NCBI GenBank assembly: GCA_964036045.1
Contig: OZ038379.1
Location: forward strand, 114,045,604-114,109,603
DNA length: 64,000 bases
DNA from: Eutreptiella sp. 'Long Island Sound 2002'
Lineage: Eukaryota; Euglenozoa; Euglenophyceae; Eutreptiales; Eutreptiaceae
Direction of reading: 5' to 3'
Shown: positions 43,567-54,284 of the stretch, piece by piece
How the letters are laid out: each line of letters opens with the position of its first letter
Position numbering within the stretch: position 1 is the stretch's first letter
Translations under genes and position numbers: made by a program
Notes under the pieces: generated by a model
What the model was told of the DNA's origin: nothing
The model's database searches: none
The model's input: the letters and a program-made list of their open reading frames with translations, nothing else

Positions 43567-43677
43567 TGCTAGGACCTAGGCGTATATTTATGTTGTCCAT
43601 GTCCAAAATAGGGGAGGACATGTGTCTCTCCGCCCGTATGCCCTCGGTAGACAAAGTTGAAAAAAGTCAGTAACCCC

Positions 43678-43866
43678 CCCCGTTCGGGTCAGCAAGGGTT
43701 ACTGACCTTGGGTCAGTAACCCCCTTACTGAGAAGTAACTCCCCTTACTGAACCCCCCTTACTGACTCCATAACCCCCTTACTGACTCAGTAACCCCCCC
43801 CTCACTGACTCAGTAACCCCCCCCTTACTGACTCAGTAACCCCCTTACTGACCCCCCTTACTGAGT
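43678..43866. repeat. Minisatellite CAGTAACCCCCTTACTGACT
   Basis: About nine imperfect 18-24-bp units. Each contains the inverted pair CAGTAA ... TTACTG around a C run, so every unit can form a small hairpin. Confidence 0.85.
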
Positions 43867-43874
43867 TTTGCGAT

Positions 43875-44392
43875 GTGTCCTTCCTGCACACTTTTGTTCT
43901 CCTTTTAGACTTTTTGTGGCCCCGGAGTGCCATGGCTTGTGCTGGGCTGCTGGCTGCCTTCCCGCCCGTCCTAACGTGGGTCAACCATGTCAATAACCTA
44001 GTTGGGACACGCGGGTACGGGGGGGGGATGGGTTTGTCGAGCATGGTGCGGTCGTTAAGCATGCGAGTGAGTTCGTTGAGTTTCCCGCGGATACGGATTT
44101 TGGTTCCGTCAAGGTGACTTTCCCCCTCTTCGACAAAAGGGAACCGTGTGTGTTTTCCAATTTTATCCTCGACATCGCAGCTCGCCACCCCCACGTGCCG
44201 TGTTTCCAGATGCGCCTCCCTTTCGCAGAGTATGACCACCTTACCAAAGTGCTCGATAAGGAAATCACTACAACAGTGAACAAAACCCAAAAACTTTGGG
44301 TTGCAGCGTTGCATGGTGCAGTTCAATTTAGTGTTCAGAAGCCGAAACCTCGCGATTTTCAAGAGGGACAATGGTGCCCCACAGTCCTATGA
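43875..44392 (+). pseudogene. Truncated relative of the element D dioxygenase N-terminus
   Basis: In one frame it reads HGAVVKHASEFVEFPADTDF, VTFPLFDKREPCVFSNFILD and AEYDHLTKVLDKE. SNFILDIAARHPHVPCFQMR lines up residue by residue with SNYIFELLEVNPGLLDFLIQ of the element D gene (57,500-57,420), as does FDKREPCVFSN with MADKRDPLVLSN. The 5' part is in another frame. It ends in TGA at 44,392, well short of the D gene. Confidence 0.55.
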
Positions 44393-44419
44393 AAAGACAC
44401 CAGGAAGCAGGGGACCGGG

Positions 44420-44870
44420 TGTGAGGTTCGGAAGACCGGTCTGACCGGTCTGCATGAAACTGTTTGAACCGATTCGGTTTACTTACTAATTGTGCATCCC
44501 ACCCATCATGCATCATTCAAACACCCAAGAGGACGTGGGAAGCAAAGTCTGTGTTTGTGTGTGTGGTTTGCGCATGGTGTGTGGTGGCGTGCATGCTGCA
44601 ACGAGCGCGCAAAGGTAGGTTTGGGAGGCAAGTGTAACAAAGTGCTCCAAAGTGTCCCGAAGTGGTCCTGTCCATTCAGTTTGCAAAGACCGGTCCCACC
44701 GGTCTCTGAAATTGGTCTTATTGTTTTTCTCTAAAATCCTATTGAATCTAAGAAAACCACCAAAACCATCCTTTCCGCCACGTTCAAAAACCCTTGACAC
44801 AATCCTTTCCCAGAAAGTGTTGTTTTTGCCCACAAGACCAGACCGGTCCTCCGTCCGGTCTGGTAGCCAA
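44420..44870. repeat. GACCGGTC arrays closing region F
   Basis: Clusters at 44,434-44,452, 44,686-44,704 and 44,846-44,868. With 41,843-41,970 they bracket a 3-kb region that may be one element; I found no matching TIRs. Confidence 0.7.
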
Positions 44871-45146
44871 CGGAATATAAAAATAACGCGTAGGCGCTGC
44901 AAGGGAGGGGCCACTTCGGACTAAGTCCATACTTGTACCATCAATTGCCAAGGCGGCCATTGGGTTTTGGGCCCAATGGGAGAGGCGCTACCGGTATTCA
45001 AGCACAACTGGACCGGCCTCATGCACGGAGGCTTCCTGGGCGGACAAGTCTTTGAAGCAAGGCTTGCCCCAATTTGCCCCAATAAACAACTGTGGAGGAC
45101 AGTGTTTGTGTGCAAATACACTTTGCCTATGTTAGAGAGAAACCAT

Positions 45147-45395
45147 GTAACTGCTAAGATGTGGCCTTTTTTGTTCACATGGGCACGTACGCGTTGAATT
45201 CTCAACTCGTACGCACTGATTTTCCACACCGTACGCACTCGGTACCAAACGCGCACGCGCGGCGTACGATTTTGCGCCAAACGCATCCGCAGTGCGTACG
45301 GTTTGGTAAATCAGTGCGTACGAGTTGGGATTTCAACACGTACGTGTCGGGACTTTAACACGTATGTGCCCATGTGAACAGATCTTAGCAGTTAC
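45147..45395. repeat. 249-bp inverted repeat at the left end of E
   Basis: GTAACTGCTAAGAT at 45,147 has an inverted copy at 45,382-45,395, with CGTACGCG words between. It is either a MITE at the same spot or a duplicated end. The longer CCATGTAAC match pairs 45,143 with 58,304 rather than with 45,395. Confidence 0.75.
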
Positions 45396-45484
45396 ACAAT
45401 TACGAATACCTTACATTAGCACGATACCGCGATCCTTTAAACAAAGAAGGAGCCTTCCAAATATTAATATTTTTTTGCCAGCCC

Positions 45485-45736
45485 TTACACTTTAGAACCA
45501 AAGCATGACACCGAGTCTTCCACTTCTTTCACACTTGCTTTCAATTTGTTAAGAGAAACTTGTTGCACCTTACTTCGAAATCTTACTTCCTTCAAAGAAT
45601 CATTTGCCTTGCGGTTCAAGGCCCTCTCCGCAACACTACGGCGATGACATTTGGAGGCATGGTCCTCCAAGTGGTGCAGCCTTTCCTTTGCTCCCTCCAA
45701 CAACTTTTCGATCTACACAAAGGCAAAACACCAATG
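45485..45736 (-). CDS. Small coiled-coil protein or exon
   Basis: Reads LEGAKERLHHLEDHASKCHR, then RKANDSLKEVRFRSKVQQVS and LKASVKEVEDSVS, ending in TAA. Heptad-like Leu/Val spacing suggests a coiled coil. It lies in element E on the opposite strand to the TET/JBP gene. The 5' end is unknown and it could be part of a spliced gene. Confidence 0.35.
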
Positions 45737-45902
45737 AACAAGGAATAAAATGGGAAAACTTATTCGTGGGACCTCATTGTAGGCATGCACAAAGGCAAAT
45801 GATCGCAATGAGAGCATCAAGCATTTTAATGATCACACTTTTGCAATGTGACCCTTTTGCGAATGTACACTTCCTCTTGCCCTCTTTAGGGCATTAGATA
45901 GC

Positions 45903-46382
45903 TTGAGCAGCCTAGAAACAAAGCAATGCCGGGCCATCAACGCCTACGGGCGCGCACGGTTGCCATCGTGGTTCACTTGGACTGCCGTCCAAGTGAACCA
46001 TGGTATTTCCCCTTCAAGCACTATGCCAGGGCACAAGCACCAGGACCACTTGCCCTTGAGTGCCATTGTGACTGTTGGTGATTTTTCAGGTGGGGAGTTT
46101 TGTGTGGAAGAGGCGGGGCTCGTGTTCCCCACAAAGGGAACCCGTCCCTACACAATGGCATGTGTTGCAGGGCCAGAGGGCCGGGAAAGAGTGGATGAGG
46201 ATGGGGTGGCATTGGATGCCCGGAATGGGGTTGTTTTTTTCAGTGGTGCTTTGCACATGCCAGCCCCGTGGCGTGGTGAGCGCTACGCACTGGTGTTTTT
46301 TACCCAAGTCGGTCTCGGCAAGGTGTCCTGGGAGGACCTCGTACTGCTGCGCAGTCTTGGGTTCCGGCTATGTGCCGGGTAG
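45903..46382 (+). CDS. TET/JBP-like 2-oxoglutarate Fe(II) dioxygenase of element E
   Basis: TET/JBP enzymes oxidise the methyl group of modified pyrimidines in DNA. The compact core is here: AINAYGRARLPSWFTWTAVQ, then the Fe-ligand HxD in PGHKHQDHLPLSAIV, strand VGDFSGGEFCVEE, the distal His in VFFSGALHMPAPW and the 2-oxoglutarate Arg in GERYALVFFTQVG. At 160 aa it covers only the double-stranded beta-helix, as in short TET/JBP proteins of algae and fungi. The N-terminus is probably an upstream exon. The first stop is TAG (46,380-46,382); reading it would add nine codons before TGA. The transposase follows on the same strand after an ACGCGTACGCGT array. Confidence 0.75.
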   Translation: MSSLETKQCRAINAYGRARLPSWFTWTAVQVNHGISPSSTMPGHKHQDHLPLSAIVTVGDFSGGEFCVEEAGLVFPTKGTRPYTMACVAGPEGRERVDEDGVALDARNGVVFFSGALHMPAPWRGERYALVFFTQVGLGKVSWEDLVLLRSLGFRLCAG

Positions 46383-46429
46383 CATGTGCACGCATTGTGC
46401 ATTGATGATTGATGGGTGAAGTGTGCCTC

Positions 46430-46660
46430 AACACGCGCGCGTTGTGGCAGGGGCGCGTACGCGCTGGCGTACGTGGTGCATACACGTTACGGTGTTGCAT
46501 CGTACGCGTTGCTGTGTTGGGGCGTACGCGCTGGGGTCATGACGCGTACCATTCCCTGTTGTGGCGCGTACGCGTTGGGTTCATGAAACGTACCATTTGG
46601 TGTTGTGGAATGTACGCATTAAGAATGGAACGCGTACGCGGCTCGTACGCGCAGGCGTAC
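46430..46660. repeat. Element E ACGCGTACGCGT array between dioxygenase and transposase
   Basis: Ten or more GCGTACGCG-containing units, spaced 15-35 bp, such as GGCGCGTACGCGTTGG. No splice pair was fixed, but the position matches the intron or spacer arrays of D and B. Confidence 0.85.
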
Positions 46661-46829
46661 GTGTTGCATGTTGCCTATACGGGTGCAGACCCATGTTAGC
46701 ATGTAAATCCTTGCAGGCCGGGTTGCCTCACACAGTGTTGCACCGCAAGACATCGCAGGGCAGGCGGGTGACAAACCGTCACTCCGTTGTGAACAGAGCG
46801 CAGCAATTCTATTTGTTTCGACAAAGGCC

Positions 46830-47399
46830 TGGGGTCCCCTCATTGTAGGGCTGAACAATGAAGGTCTCTTGCAACATGTCGTGGAAGGGGGTCACACTTG
46901 GGCGCAAAATTTTGATTCGTGGTGGGACTGTCTGCACAAAAGTGCAACCATTGCCAAAAAGGAGGGGCTGTTAGGAGCCCAAGAGATTGACACCCTAAAA
47001 AATGTGCTACCCCAACTGGCAGTGCATCACAAAAGGTGCCAACTGGGGCAAACCCTGTGGGTGCACCTTTGGGTTGACCACATGCTTGGGTATGCTAAGC
47101 AGTGGCATGCCCTTGGCGCCTTTGCTGCCTTCAAGGCAGAAGAAAGGCACAAGACTCTGAAAACAGAGATTCGGTTTAGGAGCTTCAAGGGGGGGGCAAG
47201 GAAAGTAAAAGGGAGGGTACGGGGACGGAGAGGTAGACTGGTAAGGCAAGTTTTCGTGAAAGGGTGGAGGGAAGTTGTAAAGAATGATAATCTGGATTGG
47301 GGTTTGTTAAAGAGGGGGTGGGATGTATCGGTGCGTGCATGGACACAACAACCACACGTGAAAGAACACAAAACGTATTGGAAGGCCAACGCGCCTTAG
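46830..47399 (+). pseudogene. Transposase C-terminal part of element E
   Basis: Begins GLLQHVVEGGHTWAQNFDSW, matching GLLQHVVDMGG in A1. Then come TLWVHLWVDHMLGYAKQW, FKAEERHKTLK (ExxHxxxK) and GWREVVKNDNLDWGLLKRGW. The two Asp blocks and the Cys knuckle expected upstream are absent; unrelated sequence sits at 46,690-46,830. The first stop is TAG at 47,397; reading it adds ten codons before TGA. Alone it would be inactive. Confidence 0.7.
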
Positions 47400-47559
47400 C
47401 AGTCAGCATGGTGTTTCAGCTCTTGTGTATGATATTTGATTTGGGATTCCATTGAATTGCTTTGGGCAAGTATACTACGTCTTCAATGCACATTGCATTC
47501 AACATGGTGTTCTGGTGCAGTGATGTGCTTTGCAAGGGAGGGAGCGACCAACCTGAGCA

Positions 47560-47790
47560 ACGTTCGTCTGTGGATGAGTGGTTATGGGCGTAGACTCCGG
47601 CGGCAGGGCTCCTTGGTTCGAACCCTGGCCTGGCCAACTCCAAAAATAGCTCCAGCCCTGCACCTGCCACCTCGTCGTCAAACAGCCTCCAGCACAGGGA
47701 TGGTGGCTCCAACAAGACCAGCCCAGCCCACGCTGGGACAGCCACAACAGACTAGCCCTCGGTAGGCCTTATTACTAAAAAACCAAGGGC
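47560..47790 (+). repeat. tRNA-derived SINE candidate
   Basis: A-box-like TGGATGAGTGGTTATGGGCG and a perfect B box GGTTCGAACCC 35 nt later, followed by a unique body and a short A-rich end (TACTAAAAAACC). The acceptor stem does not pair, so it is not a working tRNA. Confidence 0.45.
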
Positions 47791-47994
47791 AGCTGGTGGT
47801 CACATTTCAATGCCTGTCTTCAGCGTCTGTGTTTGTTGGTTGCCCCACTAGGTAGGTCTTAGGCAAGCATCTCCTCATCGCCTCTTCGGCCGGATCCACC
47901 TCCTTTGTGGGCCCCTAGTCATGCGGTTGGGGTCGCCTCACGATCTTCCCTCTCCTCGTGGTCTTGTGTGTCCTCATCCTAAGGTGCAGACACA

Positions 47995-48078
47995 GTGCGT
48001 ATGCAAGGGTTCGAACCCAGGGTTCCGAAACGCAAGGAACATGCACATACCTCTAGACCAACCAGCTGCCATACCACA
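47995..48078 (-). repeat. tRNA-like sequence, degenerate
   Basis: On the minus strand GGTCTAGAGGTATG (A box) and GGGTTCGAACCC (B box) with a GTTCC/GGAAC anticodon-like stem but a 9-nt loop and unpaired acceptor. A tRNA relic or SINE head. Confidence 0.4.
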
Positions 48079-48089
48079 TAACACGTAGG

Positions 48090-48268
48090 CGGTGCGTACG
48101 AACTGCGTACGCACCAGCAGATCAACGCGTACGCGTCGGTAATCTAACACGTACGCGTTGATGTTTCGACGCGTACGTGTTAAGTTACTAACGCGTACGC
48201 GTCGAAACACCAACACGTACGCGCCACGCACCCAACGCGTACGCGTTGCACTTCCAACACGCACGCGT
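48090..48268. repeat. Element E right-side ACGCGTACGCGT array
   Basis: Six ACGCGTACGCGT units alternating with AACAC spacers. Element D inserted at its end (48,283). Confidence 0.9.
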
Positions 48269-48479
48269 CAGAGGACAATCTGTGGGATGCAGCGTTCTAG
48301 GGCGTGGTGCGGAACCTCTAGTTAGAACGCAATTTCTGGAACACCCACCTACCCTCAATTTGGGGGCAAACCACCTAAAAAAATGGATTCAGCACCCCCA
48401 AAAACCCCCCATCCCCTTTCTTTCCCCACATAACCCTCATTGTAGGGGTGGTTTTTTTGGGGGGGGGGGTCAAAGAGTT

Positions 48480-48605
48480 AGAGCACAGTTAGAAGAGAGT
48501 TAGAACGCAGTTAGAGCACCTTGCTCTAACTATATAGTTATGGCGCTAGTTATCGCGCGATAAGTCAGTTATCGCGTAGTTATCGCGTGTAGTTATCGCG
48601 CACCC
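48480..48605. repeat. Element D right-end (3') array
   Basis: GTTAGAGC/GCTCTAAC units followed by GTTATCGCGCGATAA and TAGTTATCGCG units. Confidence 0.9.
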
Positions 48606-48670
48606 CTCCTCCCTCCCTCCCTGGGACAAACAACACAAAACACTTGGCACAAACCATGTGTGGTCGTTTT

Positions 48671-50392
48671 TCATACAAAGTCATCAATGTCTGAGGCCTT
48701 GGCTGCCTCCAGTCCCAAAAGCCCTTGCTCCAGGGCGTTCATGGACATGCAATGGTGCATGTGGCGGAGGAACACACTTGGCCTCACCAAGGACCAACCC
48801 TTAAAACAATTTTTGAGCCTCCTTTTGTAAGGCCCATGCCGATACTCCGCTGGGATGGAGGAAAACTGAAAAATGTTCCTCCATTTCTCGGCAAAAAAGG
48901 TGGAATGTGCCAAGCACCAATGGATCCACCTGGTGGGGGACCAACCTGAGTCTCCCCACGCTTTTGAAAATTTTGTGGCCAACGCACGGTGGCGTTCCAC
49001 TTGGGTTAGAGTGTACAACTCCCTCACCCTCCAAAGCTCATACAAACCCTCAATGCATTTCACCATGACATGCACAACAACCCATAACATAGGTCCCCCA
49101 GGGGTCCTCACTGTGGGGACATGCTCTTTGAGGCAATCCACAAATTGCCTTTGGAAGGGGGGGGGGGTTAGGAAAACTTTGGTGCTTGTTAGATCAAAAT
49201 CTTTTTCTGTGGCCCTCGAGGCCGAAGGGAGGCGTTCCCTGAGAGGGATGCCTGAGGTCTCATCCTTGAGGGCTTGTTTGAAGGCCTGCAAAGCTGCAAG
49301 AGCTTGGGCCTTACCAGGGGTACCAGGGGTGAGGGTCTGAAGGGTGGTCTCAATGCGCTTTGCAATGCCGTTTAGGATGCGGCATGCTGCATGTTGGTAG
49401 TCCCCCGGCCGCCTATCAGGGGTCACACTTCTCAAGAATGCCCCCCATCTTGAGGTGGACTCCACCCCCCTTTGCTCAACAATCCCATTGGGGTCTTTGC
49501 ACAACCAACACTTAGACCCAGCCCCCCCCATTGCTTCCATCCCCTTCCCATCCCCTGTCAAAATGACAGTGCAAGTCAAAAATTGGTTTGGAAAGAGGAC
49601 AACGTCCTCTTCCACATCCCTCACCTCTTGGTTGAGGTTGGCGGAGATGTCCAGGCTTCTCAAAAAAGCCTGTTCATCCCCGCCATCCATGCAAAACCAT
49701 GAGGCCCATAGCTTCACCTTCGAAGCATATTTTGCCCCCCCCCCATACATTAACCCATACATCCGCACGGGTGGAGGATGCCTTCCACAGGGAAGTCGCA
49801 TCAACTGAAATAACAACAATGGCAACGCCACTAGGGGGGGGTTTCCCGATAACTCGGGCCATAGATATTGCATTTTGCACAATTGATTGCAAAGGCACAT
49901 GGGCAGCTGCCCTATTGCGGCCTGTGGTAGACTTTACAATGGTTGTTTGGGGAAAGTAGGGCATGATCCGTTGCCGAACGGTCCTTAGGTCCCGTTGTGT
50001 GCAACGGCGGGGCATTCGCAAAAGGGCCCGTTGGGAGAGATGCATGCTGCATGCCATGCGTAGCATGCTCAGGGCCTCATGCTCCTGAGCTGTTAATGCA
50101 AGATGGCCGCCAAGTGGGCCAGACAGGGCAGTGCACTCCCACCACTTAAACAAACTTCTCCTTTGGTGTTGGTGCCACACACAACGTTTGGGTCACCCAA
50201 TAGAACTCGCACCAGCCGCTGAACCGCCTTCAAACGCCGCCGCCGGGCCTTGGGGCACTGCAGATCGGTGTAGCGTCGGAGGTTAGCTGTGTTGAGAGCC
50301 CGCAGGGCCTCGTTGAGAGCACTATCCATGAAGAATAAGAGGACCTGGGCAGGAAATGAGGGAGGGTTTTGAAGCAAGGGCCCAAGAAACAC
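48671..50392 (-). pseudogene. Transposase-like protein of element D, frameshifted
   Basis: Starts near MFLGPLLQNPPSFPAQ (50,392). Basic block CPKARRRRLKAVQRLVR matches B. After a shift near 50,170 it reads the first Asp in VVISVDATSLWKASSTRADV. After a shift in the G run at 49,735-49,744 it reads VILTGDGKGMEAMGGAGSKC with CWLC (second Asp and knuckle), TPDRRPGDYQHAACRILNG, WIHWCLAHSTFFAEKW and IPAEYRHGPYK (ExxHxxxK). D, D and E are all kept. Both shifts lie at or near homopolymers, so it may be intact in reality. It ends in TGA. Confidence 0.7.
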
Positions 50393-50600
50393 ACGCGATA
50401 ACCCACGCGGTAACCCCCGCGATAACTAGGTTATCACGCGATAACCTCCGCGATAACCCCCCGCGAGAACTAGTTAGAGCGCGATAACCCCCCGCGATAA
50501 CTAGTTAGAGCACCGAGTTATCGCGCGATAACCCCCGCGATAACTAGTTAGAGCAGGGGTTAGTGCGCACTAATTGGAGGGGTTAGAGCAAGCGTTGGGC
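50393..50600. repeat. Element D array between TET/JBP and transposase
   Basis: CGCGATAACCCCCGCGATAA and TAGTTAGAGC units, eight or more. It occupies the 5' leader of the transposase frame. Confidence 0.9.
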
Positions 50601-50828
50601 ACCCTAAAACCTTCACGAACGTTGATTTTGCACCCAGGAAACCTTGGAGATGTCAACAATGTGCAGGCACGGGGTATATGGCGCCACAATCACAAATTCA
50701 AATCAGTCAAATGGACATGTTCCGGGCTACTTGCCCCTCCTCAGAGTACACAATGACAAACCATGGTGGGCATCCCACCAAAGCAGAAAAAATAGAAACA
50801 GTGAACAATAATCGAATCACAAATTACA

Positions 50829-51463
50829 CTAGCTGGAGGGGTTGGAGGAAGCATTGGGCACCCTAAAACCCATGGACACCAGCTGCTGCCGCCACACAGG
50901 CGTGCAGTGCAGAACCCCCCCCGCACTATAAAAAATCACGCTCCATCGCTCGCCCTCCCATGGCAATGGAGCGTGTAGTGCCCTGGTGTTGAACAACACC
51001 GGGGCTTGGGGGGTGGCGGTGCATGCCCAACCCTCCACCGCCCTACCCTTGCACACACGGGTGTGCCGCTTTTTTTCCCTCATGGAGGGATTCAGCAGGC
51101 CACCACTCTCCACCCAAAACTCACCCCCCGTGAAAGACCCCACACACACAATAAGCGCCATGGGCGCCCCATCCCGCAAATGGGAGTGGAGGCCCATGGT
51201 GTCCGTCCCTTGGGGGCAAACAATTTGGATGCTACACCATGTGTCAACCATGGTGGAGCATTGGAGGTGCAATACCCATTGAGGTCTGCAACCAAGGGGG
51301 TGAGGGCAGGCCTGAGGGTAGCAGCGGCCACGTGGGTCACCCTAAAATTAGAGGGGTTGGGGTTTCCACTTCCCACGAGGCCGAAGTGGCAAATGTCCAG
51401 TTGGGCCCCATATCGCTCCTCCCCACGAAAAATGCCCTTGGACAACCCCCTTAGCAAACCCAC
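50829..51463 (-). pseudogene. TET/JBP-like dioxygenase of element D, altered HxD
   Basis: Same fold region as the element E enzyme. After LNGYCTSNAPPWLT a one-base shift near 51,245 leads into CSIQIVCPQGTDTM, then LHSHLRDGAPMALIVCVGSF, TGGEFWVESGG, VLFNTRALHAPLPW (distal His) and EGERWSVIFYSAGG (Arg). Where E has HKHQD, this copy has HSHLRD, with one extra residue between the His and Asp positions, so iron binding may be lost. Without the shift the frame would be complete. The first stop is TAG at 50,829-50,831, with TGA three codons on. Confidence 0.65.
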
Positions 51464-51466
51464 GAG

Positions 51467-52388
51467 TCATTGGCTCCCACTCCTACTCCCGCTACCCTGA
51501 CTCTGCAACCCTTGCGGCGCCAGCCCCTGCTGGGCGGTGAAGGAGGCACTGAGGGTGGAGGTGAGGCTGCGCACCTGCGCCTCAGCCACCCCCAAGCGCT
51601 GCTGGAGGTCATCCCCCCTCCTCCGCTGCCCCTCCACCTCCATCCTAAGCTGGGCCGCCTCCACCTCCGCCTTCCGCCTCCCCTCCTGGGCCTCCCTCAA
51701 GGCCTCCCTCATCGCCTCCACCTCCTCACCCCTCTTGGCGGCCAGGTTGAGGGCCTGGTCCAGGGCACGCTGGGTGTTGCCCTGGGCCTTTTCGGCCTTC
51801 GCCAAGGCCGACTTGTGGTCGGCCGACCGATCCTTGGCCAGTGCGGCCTCGACCCCCGTGGCGGCCGCCTGCTCCACCAAAACCTGGCAAGCGTCCGTCA
51901 CATGGGTGGCCACACTGGCCCCCAAGGCCTCCACGTCCAGGGCCTCATGGGGGGGTTGGGCCGCCGCCACCTTTGCCACCTTCGATGGCTTGGGGGAGGG
52001 CTTGGGGGCGGGGGTTTGGCCCTTACCCCTAAGGGGGGGGGGGCATCCCGCTCAACCACCACCATGTCTGGTCCCCGCTTCGTCTGGCCTTTTCCCGGCC
52101 TTCCCCCCTTGGGTGCATACTGCCGAACCCAATCGGCAGTGGCGTCCACCACAGAAGGGGGGGGGTCATACCCGCCAACCTGGTGGATGCCCCCCCCCCT
52201 ATGCAGCTTCTGCCACACTTCCCTCCCCGTATACTCCCCCTCCCACAAAAAACACACCCTCAAAAGGAAATAAGATTTCCTTTGGGGGGGGTCGCTCATC
52301 CCAAACAAACACAAAAAAGCCGCAACCGTTTCCCCCTCTGCGGCATTCGGCCACTTGGCCGTTTCCCCCCCAACCCACACATAGGAGT
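51467..52388 (-). CDS. Element D accessory protein, C-terminal part (coiled coil)
   Basis: Continues the exon at 55,045-55,325 across A2. Reads VCFLWEGEYTGREVWQKLHR, GGYDPPPSVVDATADWVRQY, a basic KGGRPGKGQTKRGPD patch, and after a C-run shift near 52,035 a long coiled coil: EALGASVATHVTDACQVLVE, LAKAEKAQGNTQRALDQALN, EAMREALREAQEGRRKAEVE. It ends GSGSRSGSQ and TGA. Its architecture matches the accessory genes of B and C. Confidence 0.55.
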
Positions 52389-52626
52389 GTAATTACGAAG
52401 CCAAGAGACATTCGCCAACTTGCTTCGGAATGCAGCCAAATCATGGCGGGTGTCTATTATGTTGTTACACTGGCTACCTAGGGATTTTTTCCTCCTTTTT
52501 GGTGTAAATGGAAACTTCTTACCCTGAAAAAACCCGGGTTTCATGCCCCTCTCGTGCTGAAAACACTCCTACACGGTACAAAAGTCCCAAAGTTGGCTTC
52601 CCGGACCTGGGCTCGCGCAAATTCAC

Positions 52627-52747
52627 AAGTTGGCGCGCCAAGTCGCAAGTTGGCGCGCCAAGTCCGGACTTGGCGCGCGCCAATTGGGAAGTTGGCGCGC
52701 GCCAAGTCCGGACTTGGCGCGCCAACTTGCGACTTGGCGCGCGCCAA
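52627..52747. repeat. Element A2 left TTGGCGCGCGCCAA array
   Basis: Six palindromic units, colinear with 13,763-13,840. Confidence 0.9.
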
Positions 52748-53214
52748 ATGTCCCCCCACCGATCAAACCATCGACTTGCATACCATTGTTGTCACTGGAA
52801 ATTCCGTCCCTCACCTGCCCTTGCACACTTGGCACGAAGAAAGCATTGTTCCATCTTTTTTTGATTAATGTGCAAAAGACTGCGAATGTGCAAGAAGCTG
52901 TCAAATCAATTATATAAATCATATATAGAGGTCACATGCCTTGTTCAGCCCGGACGCAGACCCCCTTATTCTCTATGTACCCCCTTTGCTTCGTCCACGA
53001 CGACTCCCAAACCGAAAATTTTTTATTATATAACCCTTAGTCCAGATTATCTGAGCGGATCACTTCCCCCCACCCCTTCCTCGTGCGATCCCCCTTGCCC
53101 CCCTTCACCCGCACTCTGGCCCCCCGCAGTCTGGACACCCGGCCGCCTTTACTTCCACCTCGATTTCACATTTCAGGGCTTTGTGCCGCCCCTCTCCTTT
53201 GAAGGCGGCAAAAA

Positions 53215-53989
53215 CGTGGTGCACGTGCTTTTGCAGTAAACAGTACATTACGTGAAGATGATGTAACCCACTTGATGGCGTCGGGACATGCCACTGTGCA
53301 ACTGATGCACAAGACGCCTTCCTTGTGGAGAAGGGCTAAAATGCCGTGGATTTTTGGAAATGCCAAACAAATACAGAAGCAGCACCCCTCCCTGTGTGCA
53401 CCTCAAGATATTTGAAACGAGCAAAACTTGAGCATGAAATTATGGGCAAAATTGTGCACCCACTGAGTAGTGGTTGAAAACAAGCTCTATGAGGCAATGC
53501 CACTCGGCTTTGTGCGCCGAATAATGCCTCTAAACAAAGTTTGAGCATGTCCCAGGAGTTGATGACTATGGCTGTTGGACACTGCAGCAATGTACAGGAA
53601 GGTGGGTGGCACTTTGCAGTGCAGAAGAAATGTGTGGACAGGCAAACAGTGGGGATCACTGTCATTCTTCTTCCATGTACTGACCACACATAATCTGCGT
53701 TGCAAAGCTCCCAGAAGTTGATCACTATGGCTGTCGAATGCTGCAGCAAAGCAGGGGCAGCTGGGTGGCACAATGCACTCCAGAAGAAATGAGCAGAAAC
53801 AACCCGGCTGGATGTAGTCCCTTCCTCAAACCCGAGACCTTGGTTCCCCGGAAACATGCAATTGTGCACATTGGGGGGGGGGGGGGGCGTTGTTGTCCTG
53901 CACACCTGAATAGCTGTCCTACATCCACCAGAACCATCAAAAACCCATTACCCTGGAAAAAGAAGGTGATGTGGAAATGACCCCAGGCC
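53215..53989. repeat. Filler in A2 with a 157-bp tandem repeat
   Basis: No A-family similarity. Two diverged copies (about 53,548-53,650 and 53,706-53,800) share TTGATNACTATGGCTGT and GGGTGGCAC...GCAGAAGAAAT. A minus-strand frame crosses both but is not a convincing gene. Confidence 0.6.
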
Positions 53990-54102
53990 TGCATGGTGCA
54001 CAAACAAAGACCTGCGGCACGTGAGGACGTGGCAGGCGGGTTGGATCATGCAACGGAACGTTGTTGCACGTTCGCACACAGATGGCACACAGTTGGCAGG
54101 CA

Positions 54103-54284
54103 GTTGGCGCGCGCCAATTCAGGATTTGGCGCGCGCCAACTCGTCAGTTGGCGCGCGCCAAGTCCTGAGTTGGCGCGCGCCAAGTGGCAAGTTGGCGCGC
54201 CAACTTCCCATTTGGCGCGCGCCAACTCCCCTGTTGGCGCACGCCAAATCAGGATTTGGCGCGCCAACTTACCACTTGGCGCGC
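54103..54284. repeat. Element A2 middle array, the uninterrupted insertion site
   Basis: Colinear with the A1 intron array. At 54,121 it reads CAGGATTTGGCGCG without the retrotransposon found at the same place in A1. Confidence 0.9.

Noticed and set aside
47570-47640. Functional tRNA gene
   Set aside because: The B box is perfect but the acceptor arm does not pair and the T stem has a mismatch.
48671-50392. Firm assignment of the transposase family to KDZ
   Set aside because: TET/JBP linkage suggests it, but I could not see the usual KDZ motifs, so it stays a hypothesis to test.
53336-53905. Minus-strand 189-codon gene in A2 filler
   Set aside because: The frame is just two copies of a 157-bp tandem repeat with no start or domain support.
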